Below the pieces are notes generated by a model. That model was not told where the DNA came from, made no database searches, and saw only the letters and a list, made by a program, of their open reading frames with translations. A DNA stretch of 64,000 nt from Boesenbergia rotunda. Its lineage: Eukaryota; Streptophyta; Magnoliopsida; Zingiberales; Zingiberaceae. Each line of letters begins with the position of its first letter. The stretch's first letter is position 1. Shown piece by piece: positions 45,758-56,515 of this stretch. Where the stretch lies: the NCBI GenBank assembly GCA_024364735.1, contig JAGFNQ010004022.1:139838-203837 (forward strand), written 5' to 3'. The position numbers and the translations under genes were made by a program.

Positions 45758-45766
45758 TATAAAAGG
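45758..45766 (+). promoter_or_regulatory. TATA box of J ORF2
   Basis: TATAAAAGG lies about 110 bases upstream of the ORF2 ATG. Its surroundings (CCCC before, GGGACCCGAGACTCCC after) resemble the LTR TATA region (GGCCC before, GGGCCCTCGACCTCC after), which suggests common origin. Confidence 0.7.
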
Positions 45767-45869
45767 GACCCGAGACTCCCTCATTTCCCACACCACATCT
45801 CACACTTCTTCTTTCCCTTGCCTCATTCTAGTGAATCAAGTGAACCCTAAAGCTTCCCTTGCCTCAACC

Positions 45870-47169
45870 ATGCCTCCAAGGTATGAAATTTACTTTGGGT
45901 ATTTAATTTTTGTTATTTTTTCCCTTAATTGCAAATTCTATGTCAATCATGCCTCTTCGTATAATCTAAGTTCTTATTCTTAATTTACTTACTCTCTTCT
46001 CAACTAGAAAACGCCGAGCAGTTCAGTCGAACCCCGGTAACGAGCCCAGTCCCGACCCTAGGTTTCCTAACCTAGAACATTGTAACAAATTCGCCCGAAC
46101 CACCTACGTACCGATTAAGACAAGTTACCTTAACCGTCATTTCTTTTCCCAATCCTGTCCAGTCGCAATGTCCGCAATTAACTTCTATCAACTGGATAAC
46201 CTCGTATTCTGCACACATTCGATCAACAACACCCTATGTGCAGAATTCTATAACAACATAGTTAGGCAAGACCACTTGAGCTTCGTCACTACCGTTCAAG
46301 GAATACCCTTGAGCATCACTCCAACCCTACTGAACCGATTTCTAGGACTCTGACCATCTCAGTCCATCTTCTGTTGCTACCCTCCAAGGAACCTGCCTTT
46401 CGATGCCCCCTACTCTCATATTGACCTGAACACCTTATACAACTATTTCTTTAGGGAGGCAATGGACCCTGCAGGAGGGCAGTTCCACTCGACTCGACTC
46501 CCGATTCAGGACTACGCTCTCTATAGAGTGATTGTCCGTTGCATCCTTCCTCTGTCCACTAGGGACATAGCCACCATGAGACCCTTTCACACCTTTCTCC
46601 TCTATGCCTTTATCCACCATCTAGACATAGATATAGGCCTTCACCTCTTTCACTGTATCCTACATGCCTCTAGTGTGTCCACTCAGGGACGGGTCCGCAC
46701 CCCCTTCTGCCACGTCATCACCTGGATCCTCCACCATCACGGCCGAAACATCACTGACGGCGAGATTACCACGATGACCGACTTCGACGAAATAGGATAT
46801 AGGAACTTTTCCTTAGCCGGTATAGATATCTCGGGCACCGGGGTTCTGACTTGGAGACGCCGACCAGCCGCACAGGACATTGCAGATGAGGAAGTCGACG
46901 TTGCCGACTTAGCAGCAGAGTTAGCTCAGCCCGATCCTTCGACACTCTACGAGCGAGTATCCCTCCTCGAGACACAGGTTCAGTCCCTCCGGGAGGAATC
47001 GGAGGCTTACCACCTTGAGCAGCTGGACACTCATCGGGGCTACTATACCGAGTATATGAGTGCGTTTGCAGCAGAGAGGGAGGAAAGAAACACCCAGTAT
47101 GAGGAGATGATGACCATGCTTAGATCTTGGCATCCAGGCTCCCCTGATCAGCTTGGTCCCTCTTCCTAG
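45870..47169 (+). pseudogene. Element J ORF2, one intron, one in-frame stop
   Basis: Predicted exon 1 is ATGCCTCCAAG (45870-45880); the intron runs from GTATG at 45881 to CAACTAG at 46007; exon 2 is 46008-47169. Splicing keeps the frame and gives a basic start MPPRKRRAVQ, possibly a nuclear signal. About 390 codons follow, broken once by TGA at 46351-46353. The first half (LCAEFYNNI, GIPLSITPTLLNRFLGL) recalls from memory the 'putative plant transposon protein' domain often found in plant retroelements. The end is coiled-coil-like (LYERVSLLETQVQSLREE, then Glu-rich). Position near the 3' LTR is that of Sirevirus env-like genes, but no signal peptide or membrane segment is seen. Function unknown. 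Confidence 0.7.
45881..46007 (+). other. Predicted intron of J ORF2
   Basis: 127 bases, T-rich, with donor AAG|GTATGA and acceptor CAACTAG|A. Removing it joins AG with A to complete an Arg codon and keeps exon 2 in frame. Confidence 0.65.
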
Positions 47170-48372
47170 ATGACTTGGACGTGTACCTATTTGACTATCC
47201 CTACTGAGTAGGGTTGACTTCTGTTGACTTGTACTAGACTTCTGTTTGACTTATGCTTATCCTAGCTTGGCTTGTTTATTTCTGACTTGATTAAGTTAGG
47301 ATTATGCTTAATAGAGTAGAATGATTTTTTTTGGCTTCTGCTTTAATTGAAAATGTTTTAATTGATTTTAAAATGTTTTCTTTGTTAAAAATGTTTTACT
47401 TTGATTTTAAATTTTTTTGTTTACTTAGTTTTATTTCAAAAACTACCCCCTTCAAAACTAGGATTTTCTTCGAAATGGACTTAGCCTAGGCTCTAACCCT
47501 AGAATTGCATGCACCTATAGATCTAGAAGCCAGCATCTCACAAGCACCTTAGGGTACTTTGAGTGATAACCTAGAAAGGGTTGAGATGCTTAGGTCTTTG
47601 CCTTAACTCAAGATGCTTTAAGTCAGTGCATCTGCAGTAGTTGGGGCACTAAATACAAACTGAACAGCAATCAAGTTAAGTATCAAGTTTAGACAATCTA
47701 ACTTGAACAATGCACTTAACTTGACTAACCCTAGCAAAAGCTACTGTTTATAACAGTTAGTAAGTAGATAATTGGGTTAGACAGGTCCCTAAAGATTTAA
47801 CCAGACTTAGGTCCTAGCTCGATTCAGTACAGCAAATGCTTTATCTAATTATTGCAAATATCTTTTTGTGTATTTTTTTGATATATGTCAAAGGGGGAGA
47901 GTTGGAAAGGAAACAGGGAACAAAAATGTTCTTCCAAAATTTTCCAAAATTTCTAACTCTGAAAGCTCAATTTATTTGCTTAAAATTCTTTTTGCTCTGA
48001 ATTGCTATTAATTTTTGCTTAAAATATTCTCTGAAATGCTTTTTCTAATGTCTGAAAAAATTTTTTAATCCTGAAAAGTTTTCTAAGTCTGAAAAAGTTT
48101 TCTAAGTCTAAAAAGTTTTCCTAAACTCAAAATCTACTAAAATATGAAAACTTCTTCAAACTTAGAACATTTTTTTTAAAAAACTCAGCCAATACTTAAA
48201 AAGTTTTTCTATAATAAAATTTTCTAAGTATTTAAAACTCAAACCACCTACTTTTGAAAAACCTAGGGGGAGATTTCTTCCAGGGAGAGGGAATCTAACT
48301 TAGGATTTCAATTTCAGCATTTTTTTCCTTAACTTTTTGAACTAGGTTGTCATATATCAAAAAGGGGGAGAT
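47170..48372 (+). mobile_element. Element J 3' non-coding part with polypurine tracts
   Basis: T-rich, gene-free. The tract AAAAAGGGGGAGAT (48358-48371) precedes the 3' LTR. A second similar word, GTCAAAGGGGGAGAG, lies at 47887-47901, preceded like the main one by ATAT. Two such tracts are common in Sireviruses. Confidence 0.7.
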
Positions 48373-49798
48373 TGTTGGTGCAGATTGCACCCAAGTCAAA
48401 CCTGTGTTTTGATATTGGCGAAAGGGTTCAAAAGTTAAGGGTTAATTGTTGTCTAACAAGTTTCTTGAGTGTACAGGAAAAGCCCTAGCGAAGGAATGCT
48501 AGGCACTGGCGAAGGACTGCCAGACAGGAAAAGCCCTAGCAAAGGAATGCTAGGCACTGGCGAAGGACTGCCAGACAGGAAAAGCCCTAGCAAAGGACTG
48601 CTAGGCTCTGGCGAAGGACTGCCAGATTGGACAAGCCCTAGCGAAGGAATGCTAGGCTCTGGCGAAGGGCTGCCAGAAGAAAAGACCTAGCGAAGGGCTG
48701 CTAGGCACCAAGCGAAGGGCAGCTTGGTAACTCAAGACCTGGCGAAGGACTGCCGGGCAAAAGTCCAACTGGAGGAGCCGGTTGGCACCAGGTAAATTCT
48801 CCCGAGAGGAGTAGGTGAGGACGCGTTCCCCTTGAGGGAACATTAGGCGTCGGTTCGACCTAGGGCTCCATTTTGGAGACCAAAGTCAGAACCAAGACAG
48901 CTGAGGCTGTATAAACTATTATTTTATTGTTTTTTGGACTAACCCTGGATGCAGGACCGAAGGAACGAGAGTCTGCAGTTCAGAATGCCTCAAAGGAAAG
49001 AGGCGATCGCTGACCAGGGCGCCCGGAGTGTCCCGGGCGCCCCCATGGTGAACACAAAACACAACAAGACAAGAAAGACTTCGACAGTACATACCCAGGG
49101 CGCCCCCGCTGTCCCGGGTGCCCCCATTGCAAAGCAACTCTGCCGCGTCTGCGCTACACGCACAGGGCGCCCCCGCTGTCCCGGGCGCCCCCAGCCAGAC
49201 TTGCCGAGAAGACCTCAGCGCTGCGGATAAGAGCTGGTCGAGTCAACCAGGGCGCCCCCAGTGGCCAGGGCGCCCCCGTCAAAGGGTTATCCCGAGTTCG
49301 ATGGGATAAAGCCTTGACTGCGCCTTTTGGCGATCAAGCGCCACGTGGGGGGCGCCCCCGTCGACCAGGGCGCCCCCAGGCCCTATATAAAGGGCCCTCG
49401 ACCTCCTTCTTCAATGATCAATTGCTTCGACACTTCTGCGCTCTTCTGCTTCCGCGACACGCTCCAGAAATCTTCCAACTCGAGCTGATGACGTCCCGCT
49501 GCTCCGAAACTTCGATCTACACCAGACGTCGGTAATGAAGAGCTGTATTTAAAGTTTACTAAACTGTTCTTGTTATAATCTTTCTTGTAAACTTTTACGA
49601 ACTTATAGAATTGCCCGCAGAAAACGGTCAACGACCGTGGGCCTTGGAATAGGAGTCGACCCAGGCTCCGAACCAAGTAAACCGACTGTGTTTGCATTGT
49701 TCTGTTTTACTTTTATTTCCGCTGCGCATCCGCTCTTTTTAAATCCGAACGATTTGCGACATTCACCCCCCCCCTCTCTCGCATTTCTCAATCCAACA
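48373..49798 (+). repeat. 3' LTR of element J
   Basis: 1426 bp, partner of 41189-42615. It holds the hairpin array (48484-48878), the GGGCGCCC cluster (49018-49380) and the TATA box (49384-49392). Confidence 0.93.
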
Positions 49799-50795
49799 GT
49801 AAGGGGATGGGCTCCCGAGACGCCCCTAGGTCGACGGACTATGAACGGACCTAGTTTCCCTAGTAGGTTAGAGACTAGCTACCTCGGCCTATTAGGGATG
49901 CGCGCATTATGTATGTATGTAAGTGGTACAAGCCGGGATCCCCCAAATGATGATGGATGTATGTTTAAGTACCTATATGTATGATTTTAAGAAAAGCATA
50001 TGCTTGAACTCATCCTATGCATGTTTTCAAAAGAGCATCTTGCATTCGCATTTTTGTAATGACTATATGACTATTATGCTATAAAGGTGAATTATGTTAA
50101 GTTCAAGTATGCTTCTTATGATAAGTACATATGCTCCCTTATGCTATGTTAAGTTAAGTGTTTTAATGCTATGCACTATTATGACGTGATGCTTTCTCTA
50201 CTTGATGGAACGTATGATTTTGTGAGTAGGAAGGGATCTTACTAAGCTATATGCTTATAGTTTCCATGTTTCCCTTGTACTGCAGAAAAGGGTAAGGAAT
50301 GGCTAATCTAAAGGGAGCAGCAGGAGGGGCAGAGATGTGTGTGGTGGTGGCATGGTGGAAGAAGATCTACTCATGTTTTGTTTAGTTTATGCATATGCTA
50401 AGCTTTGCATGTTAAATGTTGAATCATACTCACTTAGTTGCTACTTGCTGATATTTAGACTCATATGGATATTTCATGCTCATTCTCGCTCATATGCTAA
50501 GTACTTAGTTAAGACTTGCTAAAGAACTTTAGTATTATGTTATCCTTCCTCATACTTACTACTCTGTCTTAAGAAATGGCTATATGGCATGCTTCTATTA
50601 TGCAAGTAAGAATGTAAAGGTACCTAGCATGCTCTCCTCAATGTCTAAGATGTTTAAAAGGTTTCATGCTTACATGTTCAAGTACAAGATTATACATGTA
50701 TCATGTTTAAGTTTCAAGTTTCAAACGCTTCCGCTAAAACGAAAATTATGTACGCGTAACCTCGCCCTAGTGTGTGAAGGGCGGGCGTTATAGGT

Positions 50796-50807
50796 TGGTA
50801 TCAGAGC
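50796..50807 (+). other. Primer binding site of gypsy G2 (initiator tRNA-Met)
   Basis: TGGTATCAGAGC three bases after the LTR end. It shows that the LTR before it also acts as a 5' LTR. Confidence 0.92.
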
Positions 50808-51126
50808 AGGTCTGCCTTCCCCACTACACACACACATCAAAGCTTCATCCTGCCGCTTCCAAGTAAGAGATCTTAACCTCGCTTTACTTTAGATCATGTA
50901 CAGTAATGATTATATGGAGATGATTAATACTTGCATAACAAGTGAAAGTAGTATTAATTCCTATGTTAGTTATTTATCACCTGTATGATAGATAACTTTA
51001 AATCATGTCCAGTAATGATTATATGGAGATGATTAATACTTGCATAACAAGTGAAAGTAGTATTAATTCCTATGTTAGTTATTTATCACCTGTATGATAG
51101 ATAATGACAAGTAAATTGTAAGATAT
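50808..51126 (+). mobile_element. Gypsy G2 leader with 109-bp tandem duplication
   Basis: Two copies of a 109-bp unit start at 50893 and 51002 (ATCATGTACAGTAATGATT and ATCATGTCCAGTAATGATT). Leader B has one copy. Gag should begin soon after but is missing; the sequence goes directly into the middle of the protease. Confidence 0.85.
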
Positions 51127-54100
51127 GTGAACATGAACGATATGTCACTACAAGATTTAGACTACAAATTTCTGACAACATTGCCCTCGGGTGAGGTGAT
51201 GCCCTCTACCCAAATGCTACGTGCCGCGCCAATCGGAATCGCAGATAGGGAACTCTACTGCGACCTGATAGTGCTTGATATGCCCGATTATGATGTGATA
51301 TTGGGCATGGATTTCATGAACAAATACGGCGCCTCTATTGAGTGCCGTAAACGAAGAGTTATCTTCCGACCGGAGGCGGAAATTCTATTTGAATTCATCG
51401 GAGAGCCGAAGAAGAGGACAAGCAAATTCTTGTCGGCTCTGGAAGCAAGGAAGATGTTAGAAAAGGGATGCTCTGGATTTCTAGCTCATGTGGTTGATAC
51501 CAGTCCTACAGAGGGCCCGAAGCTAGAAGACGTCAAAGTCGTATGCGATTACCCAGAGGTATTCCCCGATGACTTACCTGGGTTAGCACCTGAAAGAGAT
51601 ATAGAATTTGCAATTGAGTTGGTTCCTTGTACTAACCCCATTTCTAAGGCACCGTACCGTATGGCACCGACGGAATTAAAGGAATTACACGGACAGTTAC
51701 AGGAGCTGCTTGACAAGGGACTCATCCGCCCTAGTCATTCTCCCTGGGGAGCTCCCGTATTGTTCGTGAAAAAGAAGGATGGGTCGATGCGAATGTGTAT
51801 CGACTATCGAGCATTGAACAATGTGACTATCAAGAGCAGGTACCCTCTACCCAGGATAGATGACCTGTTCGATCAACTAAAGGGAGCCACGGTTTTCTCT
51901 AAGATTGACCTGAGATCTGGTTATCACCAAGTTAGAGTGAAAAAGGAGGATATACCGAAGACGACTTTCCGAACCAGATACGGACATTATGAGTTCGTAG
52001 TTATGCCATTTGGAGTTACCAATGCGCCAGCTATGTTTATGGACTTAATGAATCGGGTATTCTCGGCATTCCTCGACAGATTTGTGATCGTCTTTATCGA
52101 CGATATCCTTATATATTCGAGAACTCCCGAAGAACATGCTGAGCACCTGAGTATAGTACTACAGATTCTTCGGATGGAACAACTGTATGCTAAATTTTCC
52201 AAATGCGAGTTCTGGCTCGATCAAGTATCATTTTTGGGACATGTTATCTCCAAGGAAGGAGTAATGGTGGACCCAATTAAAATCGAAGCGGTGAGTAACT
52301 GGACTAGACCCAAGAATGCCAGTGAAATTCGAAGTTTCCTCGGGCTAGCAGGCTATTACAGAAAATTCGTAGAGAACTTCTCTCGGATTGCAGCCCCTAT
52401 GACAGCTCTTACGAAGAAAGACAAGAAATATGTGTGGACCGATGAATGTGAGAAGAGCTTTACTGAACTGAAAAGGAGGCTGACTAGCGCCCCAATATTG
52501 ACTCTTCCAGAGAGCGATATGGGTTTCGATATGTACAGCGACGCATCCAAACTGGGACTCGGAGCTGTACTTATGCAAAATGGGAAGGTAATTGCCTATG
52601 CCTCTAGGAAATATGGAGGCACTATCTATATGGAGGCCTACCCATGACTTAGAGTTAGAAGCGATGGTCTTTGCACTGAAAATATGGAGGCACTATCTAT
52701 ATGGAACTCAGTGTAAAGTTTATACAAACCACCAGAGTCTGCGGTATTTCTTCACCCAGAAAGATCTGAATATGAGACAGCGCAGATGGCTCGAATTGGT
52801 CAAGGATTATGATTGTGAGATCCTGTACCATCCGGGAAAAGCCAACAAGGTAGCCGATGCTCTCAATAGGAAATCATGTGCTGCTTTAATGTCTTTGTCG
52901 GCTTTGTCACAACCCTTAGGGGAAGAAATTATGAATTACGGGATTGAAATCATATCAGGACAGTTGTCCACCTTGATGATTGCGCCGACATTGTTCGGCG
53001 ATATTCTGGAAAAGCAGAATCAGGATCCGAGTCTTCAGAGAATCAAGCAAGAGGTTCTCGAAGGCAAGGACGATGGATTTAGAATTTCGGACAGCGGAGT
53101 TTTATATCTTCGGGATCGATTATGTGTTCCCGACGACTCCGACTTACGGACAAGAATCCTAGAGGAAGCTCACGGAACACCTTATGCGATGCATCCTGGG
53201 TCTACCAAGATGTATCAAGATCTGAAGAGAAAGTTTTGGTGGTCCGGTATGAAGCGAGATGTAGCCCACTATATCAGTATGTGTTTGACCTGCCAGAGGG
53301 TCAAAGCAGAACACCAGAGGCTTGGGGGAGTTCTGCAACCTCTATCAATTCCCGAGTGGAAATGGGAAGACATCTCTATGGATTTCATCGCTGGGCTGCC
53401 TAGAACGACGATGGATATGATGGTATATGGGTTATTGTGGACAGACTCACCAAGTCTGCCCATTTTCTGGCTATCAGGATGACCCACTCAGTAGAGCAGC
53501 TAGCTCAACTGTACGTCAAGGAAATTGTCCGACTACACGGGGTTCCCAAGACCATTATCTCTGATAGGGATGGTCGATTTACTTCAAATTTTTGGGGACA
53601 CGTGTAGAAGGCTCTTAGCACAAAGCTGAAATTCAGTACTGCCTTTCACCCCCAGACTGACGGGCAAACTGAAAGAGTAAACCAGATATTAGAGGAAATG
53701 TTACGAGCTTGTGCCTTGGACTTCAAGGGAAGCTGGTGTCGATACCTGAGCCTGACAGAGTTTGCTTATAACAACAGTTATCAGGCTACTATCGGGATGG
53801 CACCGTACGAAGCTCTATATGGAAGGAAATGCCGATCTCCTATATGCTGGTTTGAGAGTGGTGAAAAGAAGGAGATGGGACTCCAGACGGATATTATAGA
53901 CAAAACCACTCAGGCTATAAAGAATATCCGCCAGAGGATAGAGACTGCTCAGAGTCGGTAGAAAAGCTACGCTGACAAGCGACGCAGACCATTAGAGTTT
54001 GAGGTTGGGGATTCAGTATTCCTGAAAGTGGCCCCTATGAAAGGGGTAATGTGATTCGGGAAGAAAGGGAAGCTGAGTCCGAGATATGTGGGACCGTATC

Positions 54101-54227
54101 AGATTTTGAGACGGGTAGGCAAAGTGGCCTACGAACTAGAGTTGCCGCCAGAAATGTCGGCTATCCACAATGTCTTCCATGTATCAATGCTCAGGATATG
54201 TACCTCTGATGTGAATCAGATGATAGA
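51127..54227 (+). pseudogene. pol: Gypsy G2 pol, decayed: protease tail, RT, RNase H, integrase
   Basis: The open part 51127-52647 begins in the protease after its DSG active site (LIVLDMPDYDVILGMDFM), then has RT with SPWGAPVLFVKKKDGSMRMC, RYPLPRIDDL and the catalytic VIVFIDDILIYS, and the first half of RNase H. At 52609-52634 a 26-base copy of downstream sequence replaces the normal codons and causes a stop at 52645. RNase H and integrase continue to 53410, where one A is lost (frameshift). Stops follow at 53605, 53959 and 54052. The frame is cut by copia I before the chromodomain. Gag and the protease active site are absent. Confidence 0.93.
52609..52634 (+). repeat. 26-base templated copy inside G2 RNase H
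   Basis: The stretch is identical to 52680-52705, 71 bases downstream, including ATATGGAGGCACTATCTATA. G1 has the normal sequence here (QLKEDERNY codons). It looks like repair or reverse-transcription slippage. Confidence 0.85.
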
Positions 54228-54675
54228 TGTTAGTAATATGAGAGAAGTGTCCTAAGACAATCGCCTTATGATTGTAAACATTTATTTTAATAAATGAGAA
54301 TTCACTATTTGAGTATACATGTTTGTGTTTTTGATTGGGATCTTAAACTCATTTACTGAATGTCCGTAATACAATTCACAGCATGAGAGAATTTGTGATG
54401 GATTCACAACTAGTGATTATCTCTACATGTGCAATTGTGAAGTATTGAAATTGTCCCTAGTCGATGAATTAATAAATACGGACACTATCAATTCTGTTGA
54501 GACTAGCATGGGTTATTCTCTAATCAGCTGATTCTCACTGGCTGGTGACATTGGGATGTCCGAAGATAAACATGAATGCTAGTTAAGGGAACTAGTTCAT
54601 TGGAGTGACTAGCTGTAAAACTTCATATGGAAATCTATACAAAGATATGTCAATGAAGTTCTTACTACAGCTTAA

Positions 54676-55128
54676 GTGCGATGTTCCTTTGACTTGCGGT
54701 GTTCAAGTCATCTTGGTCATGGAGACTTATACTTTAACATCTTAAGCAAGCATCTCCAAGGAGGTGTGGACCCAGGATGGTTGGGTATAAGCCGAAGTGC
54801 CCGAAGATGTTTGAACAGCCTACAAAGGATTCACCACTCCTTGCGAGGAGATGCATACCCAAGGCCTATCGTCGGATTGTTACTCAAAGCCTCTGGCCAG
54901 AGCATGTCATGTTTAGAGTATGAGTCTCTTAAATACATGAGAGTAATTAGAAATCCAAAGGACGAGAAAGACACTACTTGGGCTAGGTGTGACATAGTCA
55001 GCCTAGTGGGGACTGACACACACAGACCATGTCCTGAACCAAGTGGGTATAAGATGGTGAAGGGAATGAGGCACGATTCATTAGAGCTGCTGAAGGGTTT
55101 CAGAATTATTTCTGAGGTCAACCGTTGA
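54676..55128 (+). other. Conserved open frame in U3 of the copia H/I LTR
   Basis: 150 codons, with no known domain (RPIVGLLLKASGQS, MRVIRNPKDEKDTTWARCD, SGYKMVKGMRHDSL). The corresponding stretch is also open in both H LTRs (29236-29544 and 36861-37169, minus). It is broken by one TAG in the I 3' LTR at 62865. The opposite strand is open as well. Whether it is translated is unknown. Confidence 0.3.
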
Positions 55129-55919
55129 TCTTTCGATTAATTGGGGGTCATGATGTACTACTAGGTGCCACTCATGATCGTTCTATAATTGGTTGATTAT
55201 AGACGGCCAACATAAATCGAAAGCCTATTTAGTCACACGCACTACGAGTAATCCGAAGGATTTAAAACGAGTTGAAAATTGGAGTTTCCGATCAAGAGAA
55301 ATAAGTCGAATCTGAATTAATCAGAGGCGCAACGGAAGCTTAAAATGGCTAAGTCTTTTGAAGACTTATTGGGCGAATTAAATGAGTTTAATTCGCGAGG
55401 GCTTTGGCTTGGTTTGGTCGGCCAAAGAGGGTGCCCACCCTCTTTGGTTTGGCCGGCCACCACAAGGAGAGAAAACCAATTAATTTGGTTTAAATTATAA
55501 AATAAATCAAGTGCGATTTGTTTTATAAAAATTATGGATAAATAAATTAATTTATATAAAGAAATTTATATAAAGAAAATTGTAGAAATTTATTCTTTTT
55601 ATGGAAATTAAAATGAACCATGAATTGGTTTAATTTTAATTTATAAAATCAATTATGAAGTGATTTTTCCATGATAAGAAAATTTCATACAAATTTTATT
55701 ACATAATTAAAAAGAGAGATGTATTTGTTTTATTATAAAGTTAGTTATAATAAAACTAGGCATAACAGAATAATTCACAAGAAAATTTATAAGATAAATT
55801 TCTTATGAAAATTTATTCCGTTAATTCCGTTAAAGGGGAGACTTGGCAAGGGAGAGGCTACTATATAAAGGAACCAAAGGCAATGCTTGAATTCCAACCA
55901 ATTAATCGAGAGATTAGTA

Positions 55920-56012
55920 GCTCCCTCTCTCTCTCCAACTCTCTCTCTCTCTCTCTAGGGCCGGCGCCCCTCTCTCTCTCTAGGGCCGGCTCTCTCTCCT
56001 CCCCTAGGGCCG
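55920..56012 (+). repeat. CT microsatellite with GGGCCGGC words
   Basis: Runs of CT up to eight units alternate with three AGGGCCGGC words. It lies just after the LTR TATA box, in the transcribed leader. The 3' LTR copy is at 63890-63976. Confidence 0.85.
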
Positions 56013-56503
56013 GCGCACATCCCAAGGGTGGCCGAGAGCTTCATCCACCAAGAAGATGCCGAAGAAGAAGAAGCGGATCACGACTCCTTCCTTTCTTTCC
56101 CGGAATTTTGATTCCGTTACTTGGTGGTTAGTTTCCATCTTTTCTCTCTTGTTATTCTAGTTGTGCCTTTGGAGAATCTAGTAGTTCTCGTCGGCACAAA
56201 ACTCATGGCATTGCGAAGTCATCCCAAGAGAACTCGGCGTGGACGCGAATAGAGGCGGAGCTTCCAAGGGACGCTACGGTTGGATCTCGTCCCTTACTTC
56301 GAGTTACGCGAGGTACTAAGTAAATTAGTTTACTTTTCCGCAAAATTTTAATTTATGATCATGTCTACACATCATAAGGTCGCATGCTAGATACGTGGTT
56401 AAAAATAATTTGAGAAATTATTTATGATAATTCTTCCGCTGCACGTAAATATTTAAAAATTTACGAACCTGTATCCTTGTCAACATGCACCCGGACCCAA
56501 CAG

Positions 56504-56515
56504 TGGTATCAGAGC
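56504..56515 (+). other. Primer binding site of copia I (initiator tRNA-Met)
   Basis: TGGTATCAGAGC one base after the LTR end at 56502. Confidence 0.93.

Larger units (their letters stand above)
41189..49798 (+). mobile_element. Element J: Sirevirus-like element without pol, with a second gene
   Basis: J is an 8.6-kb insertion in the G LTR with target duplication GTAAG (41184-41188 and 49799-49803). LTRs of about 1.43 kb begin TGTTGGTGCAG and end CAATCCAACA. The primer site is that for tRNA-Met, and the polypurine tract AAAAAGGGGGAGAT is typical of Sireviruses. It encodes gag, a gag tail with coiled coil, and a separate intron-containing ORF2. No protease, integrase, RT or RNase H is found, so movement would need enzymes from a relative. 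Confidence 0.92.
39533..50792 (+). repeat. Gypsy LTR shared by G1 (3' LTR) and G2 (5' LTR), split by J
   Basis: On the left the LTR follows G1 pol and a purine tract (GGTATGGAGGAT); on the right it is followed by a primer site and G2. Without J its parts 39533-41188 and 49804-50792 give 2.64 kb, matching LTR B. It starts TGTAACATCCC and ends GGGCGTTATA, with the final CA changed to TA. The palindrome is at 39828-39847, the TATA box at 39856-39866, and the antisense tRNA-like block at 39711-39780. One LTR between two internal regions is the structure expected from unequal LTR recombination. Confidence 0.88.
54228..56502 (+). repeat. 5' LTR of copia I
   Basis: 2275 bp from TGTTAGTAATATG to CGGACCCAACA. 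It includes a 26-bp hairpin of 12-base arms (55422-55447), the TATA box CTATATAAAGG (55861-55871), a CT repeat with GGGCCGGC words (55920-56012), and an open frame at 54676-55128. Confidence 0.93.

Noticed and set aside
46168..46353. Separate 61-codon gene
   Set aside because: It is the first half of J ORF2 exon 2 before the in-frame TGA; the same frame continues to 47169.
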